Shown: positions 51,421 through 61,982 of the stretch, piece by piece
How the letters are laid out: each line of letters opens with the position of its first letter
How positions within the stretch are numbered: the stretch's first letter is position 1
DNA from: Eleginops maclovinus
Lineage: Eukaryota; Chordata; Actinopteri; Perciformes; Eleginopidae
NCBI RefSeq assembly: GCF_036324505.1
Contig: NC_086366.1
Span: forward strand, 6,139,427-6,203,426
Length of the DNA: 64,000 nt
Reading direction: 5' to 3'
Position numbers and translations under genes: made by a program
Notes under the pieces: generated by a model
Told to the model about the DNA's origin: nothing
What the model saw: only the letters and a program-made list of their open reading frames with translations
Database searches by the model: none

Positions 51421-51699
51421 ACCCCACCAATGCTGAGCCGGGCATCCTAGATGGCTTTGACCACAGAGAGGTGATGATCAATCACCGGGTGGAGCTGCCC
51501 TGTAAGGCCTCAGGCTACCCAACACCCAAATACCGCTGGCTGAAGGACAACAGCCCTCTGGAGCCCGATAGCCGCTTCAGACAGACCATCACCGGACTGC
51601 TGATCGAGAGCACGCAGCCCAGCGACTCCGGGACGTACGTCTGCGAAGTGTGGAACAGTTACGGCAATGCTGAGGTCATGGGGCGCCTGTACATCAAAC
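51421..51699 (+). CDS. dscam: dscam exon: Ig3
   Basis: This 279-bp exon encodes the whole third Ig domain. It begins [17 protein letters not shown], the linker typical of DSCAM. The fold signature is complete: ELPCKASG holds the B-strand cysteine, YRWLKD the C-strand tryptophan, and DSGTYVCEV the DxGxYxC motif. It ends at RLYIK, with one base of the glutamine codon that opens the next exon. The acceptor is ctctcctcccag and the donor is the strong aaac|gtaagt. The intron on its 5' side is only 271 bp and that on its 3' side only 134 bp, so this part of the gene is tightly packed. Ig3 belongs to the horseshoe-shaped N-terminal module of DSCAM proteins. In insect Dscam1 part of this domain is encoded by a mutually exclusive exon cluster; only one version is visible here. 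Confidence 0.96.
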
Positions 51700-51833
51700 G
51701 TAAGTCTTTATTCACTCAGTGGTTGGTTAAAGTACATTTACTCAAGGACCTTACTTAAGTTATCGGTAAAAAGTTGGGCTATTATACATGATAAGTACAC
51801 TTGACTTGAATATGCTGCATTGTTTTCTTTCAG

Positions 51834-52109
51834 AACCCCTGAAGGCAGTGGTCAGCCCCCGGAAGGTGAAAGGCAGCGTGGGTAGCAAGGTGTCTCTGTC
51901 CTGCAGCGTGAGCGGCTCAGATGAGTATGAGCTGTCGTGGTACCGCAACGGAGAGATCATCTACCCCGGCAATAACGTGCGCTTCACCGGGCTCAACCGG
52001 GAGAACCTCATCATGGAGGGCATGTCCAAGAGCGACGGGGGAGCGTACCAGTGCTTTGCCAGGAAGGGCAAGATGTCCGCACAGGACTTCGTGCAAGTCA
52101 TCCTCGAAG
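51834..52109 (+). CDS. dscam: dscam exon: Ig4
   Basis: This 276-bp exon encodes the fourth Ig domain, starting [18 protein letters not shown]. The B-strand cysteine is in SLSCSVSG, the C-strand tryptophan in LSWYRNGE, and the F-strand cysteine in [10 protein letters not shown]. The exon ends at VQVILE plus one base. The acceptor is ttgttttctttcag and the donor gaag|gtgagc, again phase 1 to phase 1. The match to vertebrate DSCAM is close through SPRKVK, ENLIM and SAQDFVQV. No N-glycosylation sequon is visible in this domain, unlike Ig5 to Ig8. The following intron is about 1.1 kb and contains a dispersed repeat copy (52125-52440). Confidence 0.96.
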
Positions 52110-52124
52110 GTGAGCATGGGATTT

Positions 52125-52440
52125 ATAGGCAGGGTTGGGAGGGTGACTTTAAAAATGTATTCAGTAATCTAATCTAGTATGACAATAAATCACACTAAAG
52201 TAAGAATCACGATAAAAGTCATGTAACCTGCTTTTTGATTACCTTTATTTAAAATGCAATACAAATAAATCCAAGAGAAAATGAATATCTATAAGATTTT
52301 TGCAACTTAGTTGTCCTATGTAAGACAACAGATCAATGTCACTGTTGAAAAAGAAGAAACCAAGATATTTAGGATAAAAATGATACGTATAGTTGTATAG
52401 TTAAGACATGCGTTTATGTAATCCATTACTCCCCAAGCCT
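52125..52440 (+). repeat. Dispersed repeat, family G, in the Ig4-Ig5 intron
   Basis: It starts ggcagggttgggagggtga, just after the Ig4 exon donor, and ends with tccattactccccaagcc. It shares long blocks with 4015-4275. Shorter pieces of the same family are at 30890-31060, 46090-46740 (interrupted), 55850-55885 and 56435-56580. Confidence 0.78.
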
Positions 52441-53198
52441 TGCAGTCTGAGCAGAAGCCTCGCTGTAGCAGCTGTTAGCAGAAACAGATTCAGGGGATCA
52501 ATACAGGGTTTTTGTGTTGAGGCCATCCTTCTGCGACTCTCCACCTTCAGAATGATAATCCTGCAAATACACACACACACGCACACATGTATCCAATAGC
52601 TTACATTGGCAGCGTTGCTCAGGCAACTGTATCCTGTGGTGTGGGAGCTGTAGAAAGAAGATATTGATAATCTATAATCATGTGGAACAGATCTAGATTA
52701 TCAGAGAGCAGCAGATCTACTGTAAACGTTTCAGAAGCAAACCCCTGGTGGACGAAAGAGTCACTGTCGTCAACAAACAAGTGTTTTTTTTTTCACAGAT
52801 TGACCCCTAACAGTTACTACGGTTAATGCGGGTGATCAATCTGAAAACCACAAATTAGTAACATCACCAAGTGTGACCCAGAGTTGCATGAATTGCATGA
52901 CAGTAAAAAGACAAAAAGACATGAGGAATCAGAATGAGAGAATTACACTGTGCCAGAAAAATTGTCGGACTATAGTACAATAAAGCATCTCTTTATTACA
53001 ACACCACGTGCATTTGTTTATCTTCGCCCAATATACGAATAGGATTTCAACGTTGATTAATCGTGACTGATAGACAAATAAAAAAATAGCTTGACTTGCC
53101 TTTTTTACCCAGCTAACATCAGCTGGACTGTTAGGGGGCAGCACTACAGTTCAACATCTTTATGCACTCTCATGTCCCCCCCCCCCCCCCCACTGCAG

Positions 53199-53495
53199 AT
53201 GGTACTCCAAAGATCCTGTCCTCGTTCAGCGAGAAAGTGGTGAACCCCAACGAGCCCGTCTTCCTGGTCTGCAACGTGAAGGGCACGCCTCCCCCCCGCT
53301 GCACCTGGTCTCTGGACGACGACCCCGTCATCAAGGACAGCCACCACCACCTGGGCCACTACGAGACCCACGAGGGCCACGTGGTCAGCCAGCTGAACGT
53401 CACGCACACCCAGGTGCAGGACGGCGGGGTGTACCGGTGCACGTGCAGCAACTCGGCCGGGGTCGTTTACCACCAGGCTCGAATAAACGTAAGAG
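53199..53495 (+). CDS. dscam: dscam exon: Ig5, with extra cysteines and a histidine cluster
   Basis: This 297-bp exon encodes the fifth Ig domain, from [15 protein letters not shown] to QARINVR plus one base. The canonical cysteines are in FLVCNVKG and GGVYRC. Two further cysteines stand out: one two residues before the C-strand tryptophan (RCTWS) and one two residues after the F-strand cysteine (RCTCSN). From my knowledge of the family, human DSCAM has no cysteine at either place. The C'-E region is rich in histidine, with six His in about 13 residues, and there is one sequon, NVT. The acceptor is a run of about 17 C followed by actgcag. I placed the donor at agag|gtgctt by homology to NVR-G. 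A stronger-looking GTAAGA lies 7 nt upstream (GT at 53489). A (CTGT)n tract starts about 45 bp downstream. Confidence 0.93.
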
Positions 53496-53539
53496 GTGCT
53501 TGTCAAATCAGCTCCTCCAAGAACAACAATACACATACC

Positions 53540-53700
<161 letters not shown>

Positions 53701-54756
53701 GGTGTTTGCAGTAAATGAGCGATATTGAAATAATATGGTCAGCACAAATTACTTTGGCCACAATAATAAAATGATGATGTAGTGGCAACTCTTGCACAAA
53801 TAAAAAATGTGACAAGTCCGAGTGTAACCACATTTCATAACTCCTAGAGGGGCATATGAATGTCTCTGCAATACAATAGGTGACCCATGATGGGCAGAAC
53901 GACACAATCGTCCTTAAAGCTGTGCAAATTGTAAAGGCAAAAAAACAGCAACTCCAGGCTAGATCCATGTCCCTTCTTATTTTAAGCAGAAAGCAATGAA
54001 GTGTTAGATGTATTTAATATTAGGTTCCTAATCACATTTACACTGATAGATTTTGCCCCGATTTTTGGTCCTGTGTCTTATTTTCCTCCTCTGCTCCTTG
54101 CATAATTTGTAGTTTTGTAGCATCGTCTTTTTCCCCCCCAAATTATTACTTCCTAGATGCCTGTATTTTTAGGTCAAATGAATTACTCCGGTTTGCTGCA
54201 CATATCTGGATATTGGGTTTCCAAAATGGGCTGGTTTGTAAATAGCCGGAAGAAAAATATATTACTTCTATTTGCATGATTGCATTAATCTGCGGGTGTG
54301 TGTGTGAGTGTGTTTCTTTCTGCATGTGTTTACTCAAGTAGCCGATTCACGATCCGATGTTAAAGCGATTACTCTTATTTCCATTTTATGAGGCGCAGAA
54401 TGCAGATTACAGTGATGTGGGTAAACAGCAGGAGCAGCGTTATCTAAACGCTCTGTTTTCCTGCAGACGGCGAGCACACTTTAATCACTTTACCGCCGTC
54501 TGCTCACAGTTAAGCCCAACATCTTGTTGTAAAACAAACAACAGTTTATTTTGCGTGTATTAATATTTTAGTGGCAGGTACAATACGTGAAGCTGTAGAG
54601 AGAAATGTTTCATGTTCTGTGTCTAGCAGTTGTTTAATTCATTTTGGAAAGTATTTTATTTACAAAAACACCAAAAATAAAGCCAACGTGATTCGATTCA
54701 CCTTCCACCGAATGTCTTTATAGAGGATCTTTTCCCCTTCTCTGTCCCTCTCTTAG

Positions 54757-55029
54757 GTCGCGCCAACATCCGCCCGATGAAAAACATCACGGCGATCGCC
54801 GGACGAGACGCGTTCATTCACTGCCGTGTGATTGGCTACCCTTACTACTCCATAAAGTGGTACAAGAACTCGGCGCTGCTGCCGTTCAACCACCGGCAGC
54901 GAGCGTTCGAGAACAACGGCACACTGAAGCTGACCAACGTGCAGCAGGTGGACGCCGGCGAGTACAACTGCAAAGTGATGGTCCAACCCAACAAGATGGA
55001 CTCCCAGAGCGTGCACCTGCGTGTCAGAG
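54757..55029 (+). CDS. dscam: dscam exon: Ig6
   Basis: This 273-bp exon encodes the sixth Ig domain. It opens with [18 protein letters not shown] and contains [19 protein letters not shown], a segment nearly invariant in vertebrate DSCAM. The disulfide cysteines are in FIHCRVIG and GEYNCKVM, and the C-strand tryptophan is in IKWYK. Two sequons are visible, NIT and NGT. It ends at VHLRVR plus one base. The acceptor is preceded by a long pyrimidine tract (ctgtccctctcttag); the donor is agag|gtcagt. The exon is phase 1 to phase 1. Compared with human DSCAM the only clearly divergent part is the F-G region after the second cysteine. Confidence 0.96.
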
Positions 55030-55934
55030 GTCAGTACATTTCAGGAAAAATATTTGCCTCTGAAATGTGTAGAAATATGATATAAGTGAAGTAAAATTAT
55101 GTCAAAATAGTACCTGTGTGAATCGTCCTAGTTACTTTCCAATCAATCTACTATTTTATCCACTCATCTTAACCCTTGATTACAGGATAAGCGCTTATTC
55201 AGAGTGAGTCAAACTGGATTCATGATACAACAACACAGTAATACAATTAGATCTATTCAAACCGACTGCTCTATATTCAGAGGGAAATCTCCAGCTGTCA
55301 CACACACACCAGTCATCTGTGTGTGTGAGTGTCCAGTGAGTTGAACTAACAGTGAAATCAGCAGCACTTTAGCACCTTATTTAATTCACAACAAAGTGGA
55401 GATAATGGACTCCGGGGATCCCCAAAGACACTTGCGCATTTTTAAGCATGAGCAGAGTAAATTAACAAATGCACTCGCTCTCTACAGCACCGCTGGGAAG
55501 GGTTGCTTTATATCATGGCGCTCTCTTCAGCTCTCCCCCTCTGTTCCCCTCGCTCCAGTGGAAAGTGTAATATAGCATACTGTACAGAGGGAGGGGGGCC
55601 TAATGGGGAAGCCGTTTTTAAGTATTACCTATTACAGATGTAAGATCAGTCACTGTGTAATATCACTGCTACAGCCTTCATTAGATACTCTGTAACTGGG
55701 AATTAGCAGATTCCTAGATACTGAATTAAAAACAACAAATTAAACAAAGAAAGTGAAAACCATGATGCAGATTCAGGCAGTAGGCGTATAGATTCACACT
55801 TAAACACAAAACTTGTAGCTATAAGAGAATACACTTACCTTTTTATGTTTCCTGATTACCTGTTATCCATTACTCCCCAATCCTGCTTCTGGCTGAATTC
55901 TCATGTGATCTCCGTGTCTCCTCCTCTCTGCCAG

Positions 55935-56213
55935 TCCCTCCCTACATCCAGCCCTTTGAGTTCCAGCGGTTCACCATCGGTCAGCGCGTCTTCATCCCCT
56001 GCGTGGTCATGTCGGGCGACCGCCCTCTGGACATCACCTGGCAGAAAGACGGCCGTCCGATCCCCATCAGCCTGGGCGTGACCGTGGATAACATTGACTT
56101 CACCAGCTCGCTGCGCATTTCCAACCTGACGCCCGACCACAACGGCAACTACACCTGCGTCGCCCGCAACGAGGCGGCGGCTGTGGAGCACCAGAGTCAG
56201 CTCATTGTGAGAG
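55935..56213 (+). CDS. dscam: dscam exon: Ig7
   Basis: This 279-bp exon encodes the seventh Ig domain, from [10 protein letters not shown] to EHQSQLIVR plus one base. The B-strand cysteine is in FIPCVVMSG, the tryptophan in ITWQKDGRP, and the F-strand cysteine in [17 protein letters not shown]. Sequons NLT and NYT are present. The acceptor is ctcctctctgccag and the donor agag|gtgaga. A second GTGAGA lies 7 nt upstream inside the exon, from the valine-arginine codons. In insect Dscam1 this domain is the large exon-9 variable cluster used in homophilic recognition. Here a single exon is seen, as expected for vertebrates. The 3' intron (2.6 kb) contains a complete Tc1-type transposon. Confidence 0.96.
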
Positions 56214-56604
56214 GTGAGAGGAAACAGAGGAACAGATTTAGGAATTAGGGCTAAATGTCTACTGGCAACCTGTAGACTACTATTACTAATACTAATACTA
56301 ATTTTAAGTAATCCCTGGCCAAACTTCACTCATCACTTCCTCCTGTGTGGCTGAAGGTAGAATTGACTAATGCCGTGTGACTGGTATTAAAATCTGGACA
56401 CACAGACCATAATACATACAGCTAAAACATGTGTCAACAGTACTGGGAAAGTCCCTTTTGAAAACTATGTTGCAGATAACCAGTTACTCTGTTAAGAAGC
56501 CAATAGGCAATTTAAGTAATGAAGTTTCTTAAAGTCACGTTATTTAGTACATGTGATTACTTTAATGACAGGTATTTGAATTTACACACAACATCTATTA
56601 CAAA

Positions 56605-56815
56605 CTGTCTGTCCTGGGAGAGGGACCCCTCCTCTGTCGCTCTCCCCGAGGTTTCATTCATTTTCTCCCGTTAACTGTGGAGTTTCTTAGGACGTTTTTC
56701 CTTGTCCAATGTGAGGGTCCAAGGACAGACGGTGTCATATTCATATCCTTGTCCACTGAGACAAATGTAACATTTTTAATATTGGGCTATATAAATAAAC
56801 TTTGATTGACTGATT
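56605..56815 (+). repeat. Teleost interspersed repeat ending in a ttgattgact tail
   Basis: The order of blocks is cctgggagagggacccctcc, then ctccccgaggtttc, then gtccaaggacagacgg, then attgggctatataaataaac with a short tattgact-type tail. I recognise this as the 3' part of a very common fish retroposon, so a SINE or LINE tail is likely. It lies just upstream of the Tc1 element in the Ig7-Ig8 intron. Confidence 0.75.
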
Positions 56816-56972
56816 GATATTTTTGTCAAGGTCTAAAAATGTATCTTAATCCAGGAAGTGTAAAAGGTTCTCAACACTGATATCTGTAAAACGTTTATTA
56901 AAATGACCTTTTTGTAACTTGAATTATGATTGGAACAGAGAAAAACAATACATGTTTTATTCTACATACCTA

Positions 56973-58622
56973 CAGTGGTATGCAAAAGTTTGGGCACCCC
57001 TCTGAGATTTCATGACAATTTGCTTTTCCTTTATAATAGAAGATCACAGCAACAACATTTGTTTTCCTACAAAGATGTAGACGTTTTAGTGTTTTCCAGA
57101 CCAAAATTCTTAGGGTAGCATTACATAGTTTTATTATAATAAAATAAAATGCAAAAAATGGGATGTGCAAAAGTTTGGGCACCCTTATAAATAGCATTCA
57201 TTTCAACACCTGTACGGATTTATAGCTGACAGGTTGCTGCACAAAATTGCTTTGATTAGCTCATTAGACCTTCAATTACAAAGACAGGTGGAACCAATCA
57301 TGAAAAAGGCTATTTAACATAGGTAATAGCTGGCTGTGCCTGGCCTAGGTTCTTTCTTAGGGAGTGGCAAGATGGGGACCTCAAAACAACTCTCCACTGA
57401 CCTGAAAGCTAAGATAATCCAACATTATAAATTAGGAGAAGGGTACAAAAAATTATCTGACAGGTTTAAACTGTCTGTCTCCACAGTCAGAAACGTAGTT
57501 GTGAAATGGAAGGCCACAGGAACAGTCCGTGTGAAGGAAAGATGTGGTAGGCCGACAAAAATAGGGGAAAGGCACAGGCGAAGGATGGTGAAAATGGTCA
57601 CAGAGAAGCCACAGACCACCTCCAGAGAACTACAACAACATCTGGCTGCTGATGGTGTAGTTGTTCACCGTTCCACAATCCAGCGTACTTTGCACCAGGA
57701 AGAGCTCATTGGAAGGGTGATGTGCAAAAAGCCTTTCCTGAGTGTTAATCACAAGAAGAGTCGCATGAGGTATGCAAAAGCACATCTGGACAAGCCAGAA
57801 GCATTTTGGAACAAAATACTGTGGTCAGATGAGACCAAGATTGAGTTATTTGGTCATAACATGAACAGGTATGCATGGCGAAAAAAACACACTGCATTCA
57901 ATGAAAAGAACTTGTTGCCCACTGTAAAATTTGGTGGAGGATCTATCATGTTATGGGGCTGTGTGGCTAGCACAGGTACTGGAAAACTTGTTAAAGTTGA
58001 GGGCCACATGAATTCCTTACAGTACCAGGAGATTCTTGACAAGAATGTTCTAGAGTCAGTCACAAAGTTGAAGCTACGCCGGGGTTGGATTTTTCAGCAG
58101 GACAATGATCCTAAGCACCGATCAAAATCCACCAAGGAATTCATGCAGAAGCACAGGTACAATGTTCTGGAATGGCCATCCCAGTCCCCAGACCTTAACA
58201 TCATTGAAAATGTATGGATTTATTTGAAGAAGGCTGTCCATGCACGGAGGCCAAGAAACCTGACTGAACTGGAGACGTTTTGTGTGGAAGAATGGGCCAA
58301 AATACCACCTGCCAGGCTTAAGGGACTTGTCTGTGGCTACAGGAGGCGTCTACAGGCCGTTATTGCAGCAAAAGGAGGCAATACTAAATATTAATGGAAT
58401 TATTTCTTAGGGGTGCCCAAATTTATGCACATGCCTATTTTTGTTTGAATGCACATAAACATGTTTCTGTTTGACCAATAAAAGTTATTTCACTACTGAG
58501 ATGTTTCTGTTACCATAAGGTATAACATATGTTAAAATGAAGTTGCTGCTTCAAAAGCTCAGCAAGTGACAAACTGATGCAGTGGTTTTCCTAAGGGGTG
58601 CCCAAACTTTTGCATACCACTG
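56973..58622 (+). mobile_element. Complete Tc1-type transposon, 1650 bp, between the dscam Ig7 and Ig8 exons
   Basis: The ends are perfect inverted repeats of about 29 bp (starting cagtggtatgcaaaagtt), each flanked by the TA target duplication at 56971-56972 and 58623-58624. A second, inner motif of about 22 bp related to the end sequence lies at 57163-57184 on the left and 58410-58433 on the right. This reproduces the IR/DR layout of fish Tc1 elements, with two transposase sites per end about 190 bp apart. The sequence between the outer and inner sites is not conserved between the two ends. The single open reading frame is described separately. A possible poly(A) signal aataaa is at about 58478. 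Confidence 0.95.
57372..58394 (+). CDS. Tc1/mariner (Tc1-type) transposase, apparently intact
   Basis: This is a 340-codon transposase for cut-and-paste movement at TA sites. I chose the ATG at 57372 because MGTSKQLS matches the usual start of Tc1-type proteins and gives the usual 340 residues; the frame stays open 12 codons further upstream. Residues 1-110 form the paired-like helix-turn-helix DNA-binding region with a GRP motif at 59-61. The catalytic triad is D153 (LWSDET), D244 (QQDNDPKH) and E279 (SPDLNIIEN), with 34 residues between D244 and E279 (DD34E). A GGGSIMLWG motif is at 188-196. No stop or frameshift is visible. It is intronic in dscam, on the same strand as the host gene. Its integrity suggests recent activity, but I cannot judge whether the protein is functional. 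Confidence 0.95.
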   Translation: MGTSKQLSTDLKAKIIQHYKLGEGYKKLSDRFKLSVSTVRNVVVKWKATGTVRVKERCGRPTKIGERHRRRMVKMVTEKPQTTSRELQQHLAADGVVVHRSTIQRTLHQEELIGRVMCKKPFLSVNHKKSRMRYAKAHLDKPEAFWNKILWSDETKIELFGHNMNRYAWRKKHTAFNEKNLLPTVKFGGGSIMLWGCVASTGTGKLVKVEGHMNSLQYQEILDKNVLESVTKLKLRRGWIFQQDNDPKHRSKSTKEFMQKHRYNVLEWPSQSPDLNIIENVWIYLKKAVHARRPRNLTELETFCVEEWAKIPPARLKGLVCGYRRRLQAVIAAKGGNTKY

Positions 58623-58848
58623 TATATATTAACTGTATGGGAATACAGTAATAGTTATTTAGAGACTTAATGATCTACTTCACAACACTGGTGCACGATA
58701 CAATAACAATGTTAAACATACTTTACAAAAATGGCTCAGATTAACATTTTGATTTAAGCTAAAACTCCTCATCTCTTCTCTGACATGATTGATTAAAATT
58801 TGCTACTTTTTATAGTGGAAAGTGGTTAACGGGTGTGTGTGTGTGCAG

Positions 58849-58968
58849 TTCCTCCTCAGTTTGTGGTGCAGCCTGAGGATCAGGACGGGATCTACGGGAA
58901 GACTGTGACTCTGAACTGCTCGGCTGAAGGATACCCTCCACCCACCATCGTATGGGAACACTCAAAAG
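58849..58968 (+). CDS. dscam: dscam exon: first half of Ig8
   Basis: This short 120-bp exon encodes the N-terminal half of the eighth Ig domain: [18 protein letters not shown], then the B-strand cysteine in LNCSAEG (also an NCS sequon), then IVWEHSK with the C-strand tryptophan. It leaves in phase 1, and the next exon completes a glycine codon. The donor is aaag|gtacat. The acceptor is unusual: immediately before the AG there is a short (GT)n tract rather than a pyrimidine-rich tract, with a possible branch point ttaac about 20 nt upstream. Skipping this exon would keep the reading frame and remove 40 residues, half of an Ig fold. Confidence 0.94.
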
Positions 58969-59261
58969 GTACATCCAACACAGCGCGCATTAGAAACTGC
59001 AATCTAACCTGCCAGACACACCAGAAGTATGATTTAGAATGAAGTCACATTTCTTAATTTCAAATGTGGAATAAAAAAGAAGATTATTATAGTTGCAGTT
59101 TTGCTTACTAGTGTGTGCAGCTGCCTGGACCACACCTTGGTCTCAGCTTGGGTTTCATAATGTGTATGAAGGTGAGTGCAGTAGTAGTGCTTTTGCAGGT
59201 GAGTGGTTTCCATTTGCTTCATCCAAAGCCAGAGCACATGTGTGTGATTGCACGGATGCAC

Positions 59262-59262
<1 letters not shown>

Positions 59263-59325
<63 letters not shown>
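59263..59325 (+). repeat. (CA)n microsatellite in the Ig8 intron
   Basis: An uninterrupted dinucleotide tract of about 63 bp, about 300 bp after the first Ig8 exon. Confidence 0.98.
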
Positions 59326-59326
<1 letters not shown>

Positions 59327-59569
59327 CCATCTGCTCTGTATACATGGGTCTGGGGGCTTGCAGTGTTTCCACCTGCACCATTAGAGAATCATCAGAGAGT
59401 AAGAGACAGAGAGACAGATGGAGCGTTAGCAGAGGGACGGACAGACAGACAGCAGGTGAGTTGAGCCACTTGAGCCGGGCGGATGAAGAGGGGCCCCAGG
59501 TGTTGCTCCATCATCCATATAACCAGGGATGAAAGCTTCCCCAGCAGAAGGACAACAACCAATGTGGTG

Positions 59570-59724
<155 letters not shown>

Positions 59725-59863
59725 CCCAATGATCAAAGGAACGAGATCTGTTTTTCATCCTTTGATTGGATGTGTGTGTGCGGGCGTGCATGAAAGACAG
59801 GCCTCATGCTCGATTAGTACTGCCTGACCAGTCCCGATCAGTACAGAGGGATTAGCCACCTCA

Positions 59864-59868
<5 letters not shown>

Positions 59869-59908
<40 letters not shown>
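59869..59908 (+). repeat. (GT)n microsatellite in the Ig8 intron
   Basis: A GT tract of about 40 bp, 145 bp after the longer GT tract. Confidence 0.97.
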
Positions 59909-59911
<3 letters not shown>

Positions 59912-61554
59912 AGTTTGTGTTTTTACTCAATTGTAGCGTTAAAAACAAACTTTAGCTATAGCCAGCAGGAAGTGGTTGAGTTGGCCAGGCTGAAGGTCAG
60001 TTTTTGGCTAAATTTCCTGAGGCCTCCATCAATAAATCCATCAAAATACTTTATTAATCCCAGATGATGAAGACTTATGGCTCACAGTGAAGACATAATG
60101 AAGACATGATGGAGACACATATCCGGATGCAGCCATTTTTCCATAAACCACATTAAATTACACTCCAGATATTCGGTCTGACTCCTAGCTAACACCGTTA
60201 GCTCGTCCAATTATTAGCAGGTGAATTTATGTTGCCCATGATGAAAGTGGGGGAGACGGCTTGTGTCTTCTTTTATCAATAAATCTGGACCCAGCTCTCC
60301 TCCTTCATCTCTTCGGATTACCCAACATCCTCTGTGTCGTTCTCCAGATTTCAGAGGGGAATGTCTTCTTTCTGACCAGCATATTAGAAGGCTTTAGCAT
60401 GATCAGGTTCTCCCTGTTGTAAACAGGGCAGACATGCAGTTGCAGTGGCGTGGATGCAGCAATTCAAAATCAACAAACAAAATCTCTCTAGAAGAAAGTT
60501 TAGAGGGGGCACAGCTTAATTAGTTGTTAATAGAAGTTACTAGCTGGAGAATAACATGTAAAATCGAAACAGAAAGCTAAAAGCTGAACACATTAAAATG
60601 TAGTGGGAGAAACTGCAACAGGCTGCATGCACATTTTGCCCATTCTGCACTAGTCACATATTCTTAGCACATTTTACTCACATATCTGCTGGTGACTTGG
60701 AATATGTTGTTGTGCAGGACATCAGTCAGAGCACAGAGGCAATGAAAACCACCTCCAACAGAAATCCTATCCAGGGTAGGTGGCTTGGGAAGTTATCGTG
60801 TAATTGGTTGTAGGCCAGAGTGCAGTTTGTCCAGAGAATGGCTGTCTGGCATGATTTCACTAGCTGAGAGCCAGATGAGTGTCTCTGGGAGATATGGAGC
60901 AGTAAGTAAAGGTCAACCACCATTAGCATAACGACTAGCACCATTTGGATATGCAAAATCCATAATTCAAGGAAGAACACACACACACATCTCTCTCTCT
61001 CTCTCTCTGTGTTTCTCTCCAGGGGAGCAGGAACAAAGTCACCACTTGACCCTTTGCTTGCCACGGCCACTTGACTGCATTTTAATTAAAAAGCAAAAAC
61101 CCACAGCGCACTAAATAGCCTAATCTCTACACGCTAACTTTAACACGAGCTAATGCAGCGTCTGGCTCAGTTCACACACGTGTTTAATACTACATGAGCG
61201 AGGTGCAGTACAGTGCTTTTATCTCTATAGGAGCAGACACTGGCTTTATAATTCATCCTCACTGACATTTCCTGTGGATTTAACGCCGCCATCGCAGAAA
61301 GAGACACTGTATTGTTTGACAATAGAACAAGAGCGATGATATCTTTTTCTATTAAAAAGATGGGTATTAATTACACGCAGGCAGCAGGCCAGAATCTGTC
61401 GGAGATATCCAGTCCAATTATTTCACAGATGCTTCAGTGATGGATATCAAATGTCAGTCCTATTGGGCTGTGGAGAATTGGGAAAAAAGATATCTGCAGA
61501 GTTCTCAAACCAGACTAATAGGAGATACATGGAGGAATGTGTCCCGGTGTGTAT
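59909..61554 (+). other. Ig8 intron, mostly unique
   Basis: After the GT tracts a short actttattaatcccagatg motif at about 60050 suggests a retroposon end. The remainder is unique-looking, with a short CT run near 60990. Confidence 0.4.
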
Positions 61555-61765
61555 GGTGCAAATACATTAAAATAGAACAAAAATTAAAACACTGATCAAA
61601 ACTGTACATCTCTTAAAAAGTTACAATGTGCAAAAAGAAATATTGTTACATCATGTGCATTAATGTAATGCATATGATGTGGCTGAGGGCCAGGGTCAGC
61701 GGGGGGTCCGGGGCCTTGTTGATGAGGCCGGTAGCGGAGGGGAAGAAACTGTGTTATGGTCAGAA
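61555..61765 (-). repeat. LINE-like 3' untranslated fragment in the Ig8 intron
   Basis: The block gttgatgaggccggtagcgg followed by aggggaagaaactg resembles a well-known untranslated segment of fish non-LTR elements. It is preceded by AT-rich sequence rich in gtgcaaaaa. Confidence 0.5.
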
Positions 61766-61982
61766 AAACAGGGTTTTAAAGAAAATTCGACTGAAGTACT
61801 CTTTAGTGCACATTTATAAATCTTAAAACTAAATAAAGAGTTACATCCCAGGTCAACAGTATGGAAGAGGGTTATTTTCGAGGGGTTTCTGACAAAAGTG
61901 ATTCTTTTTTCAGTTCTGAGATTAATATTCAGAATTCTGAAGTCAGTGTTCAAATCACCTGTGTCCCTAATCCTCTTCAACA

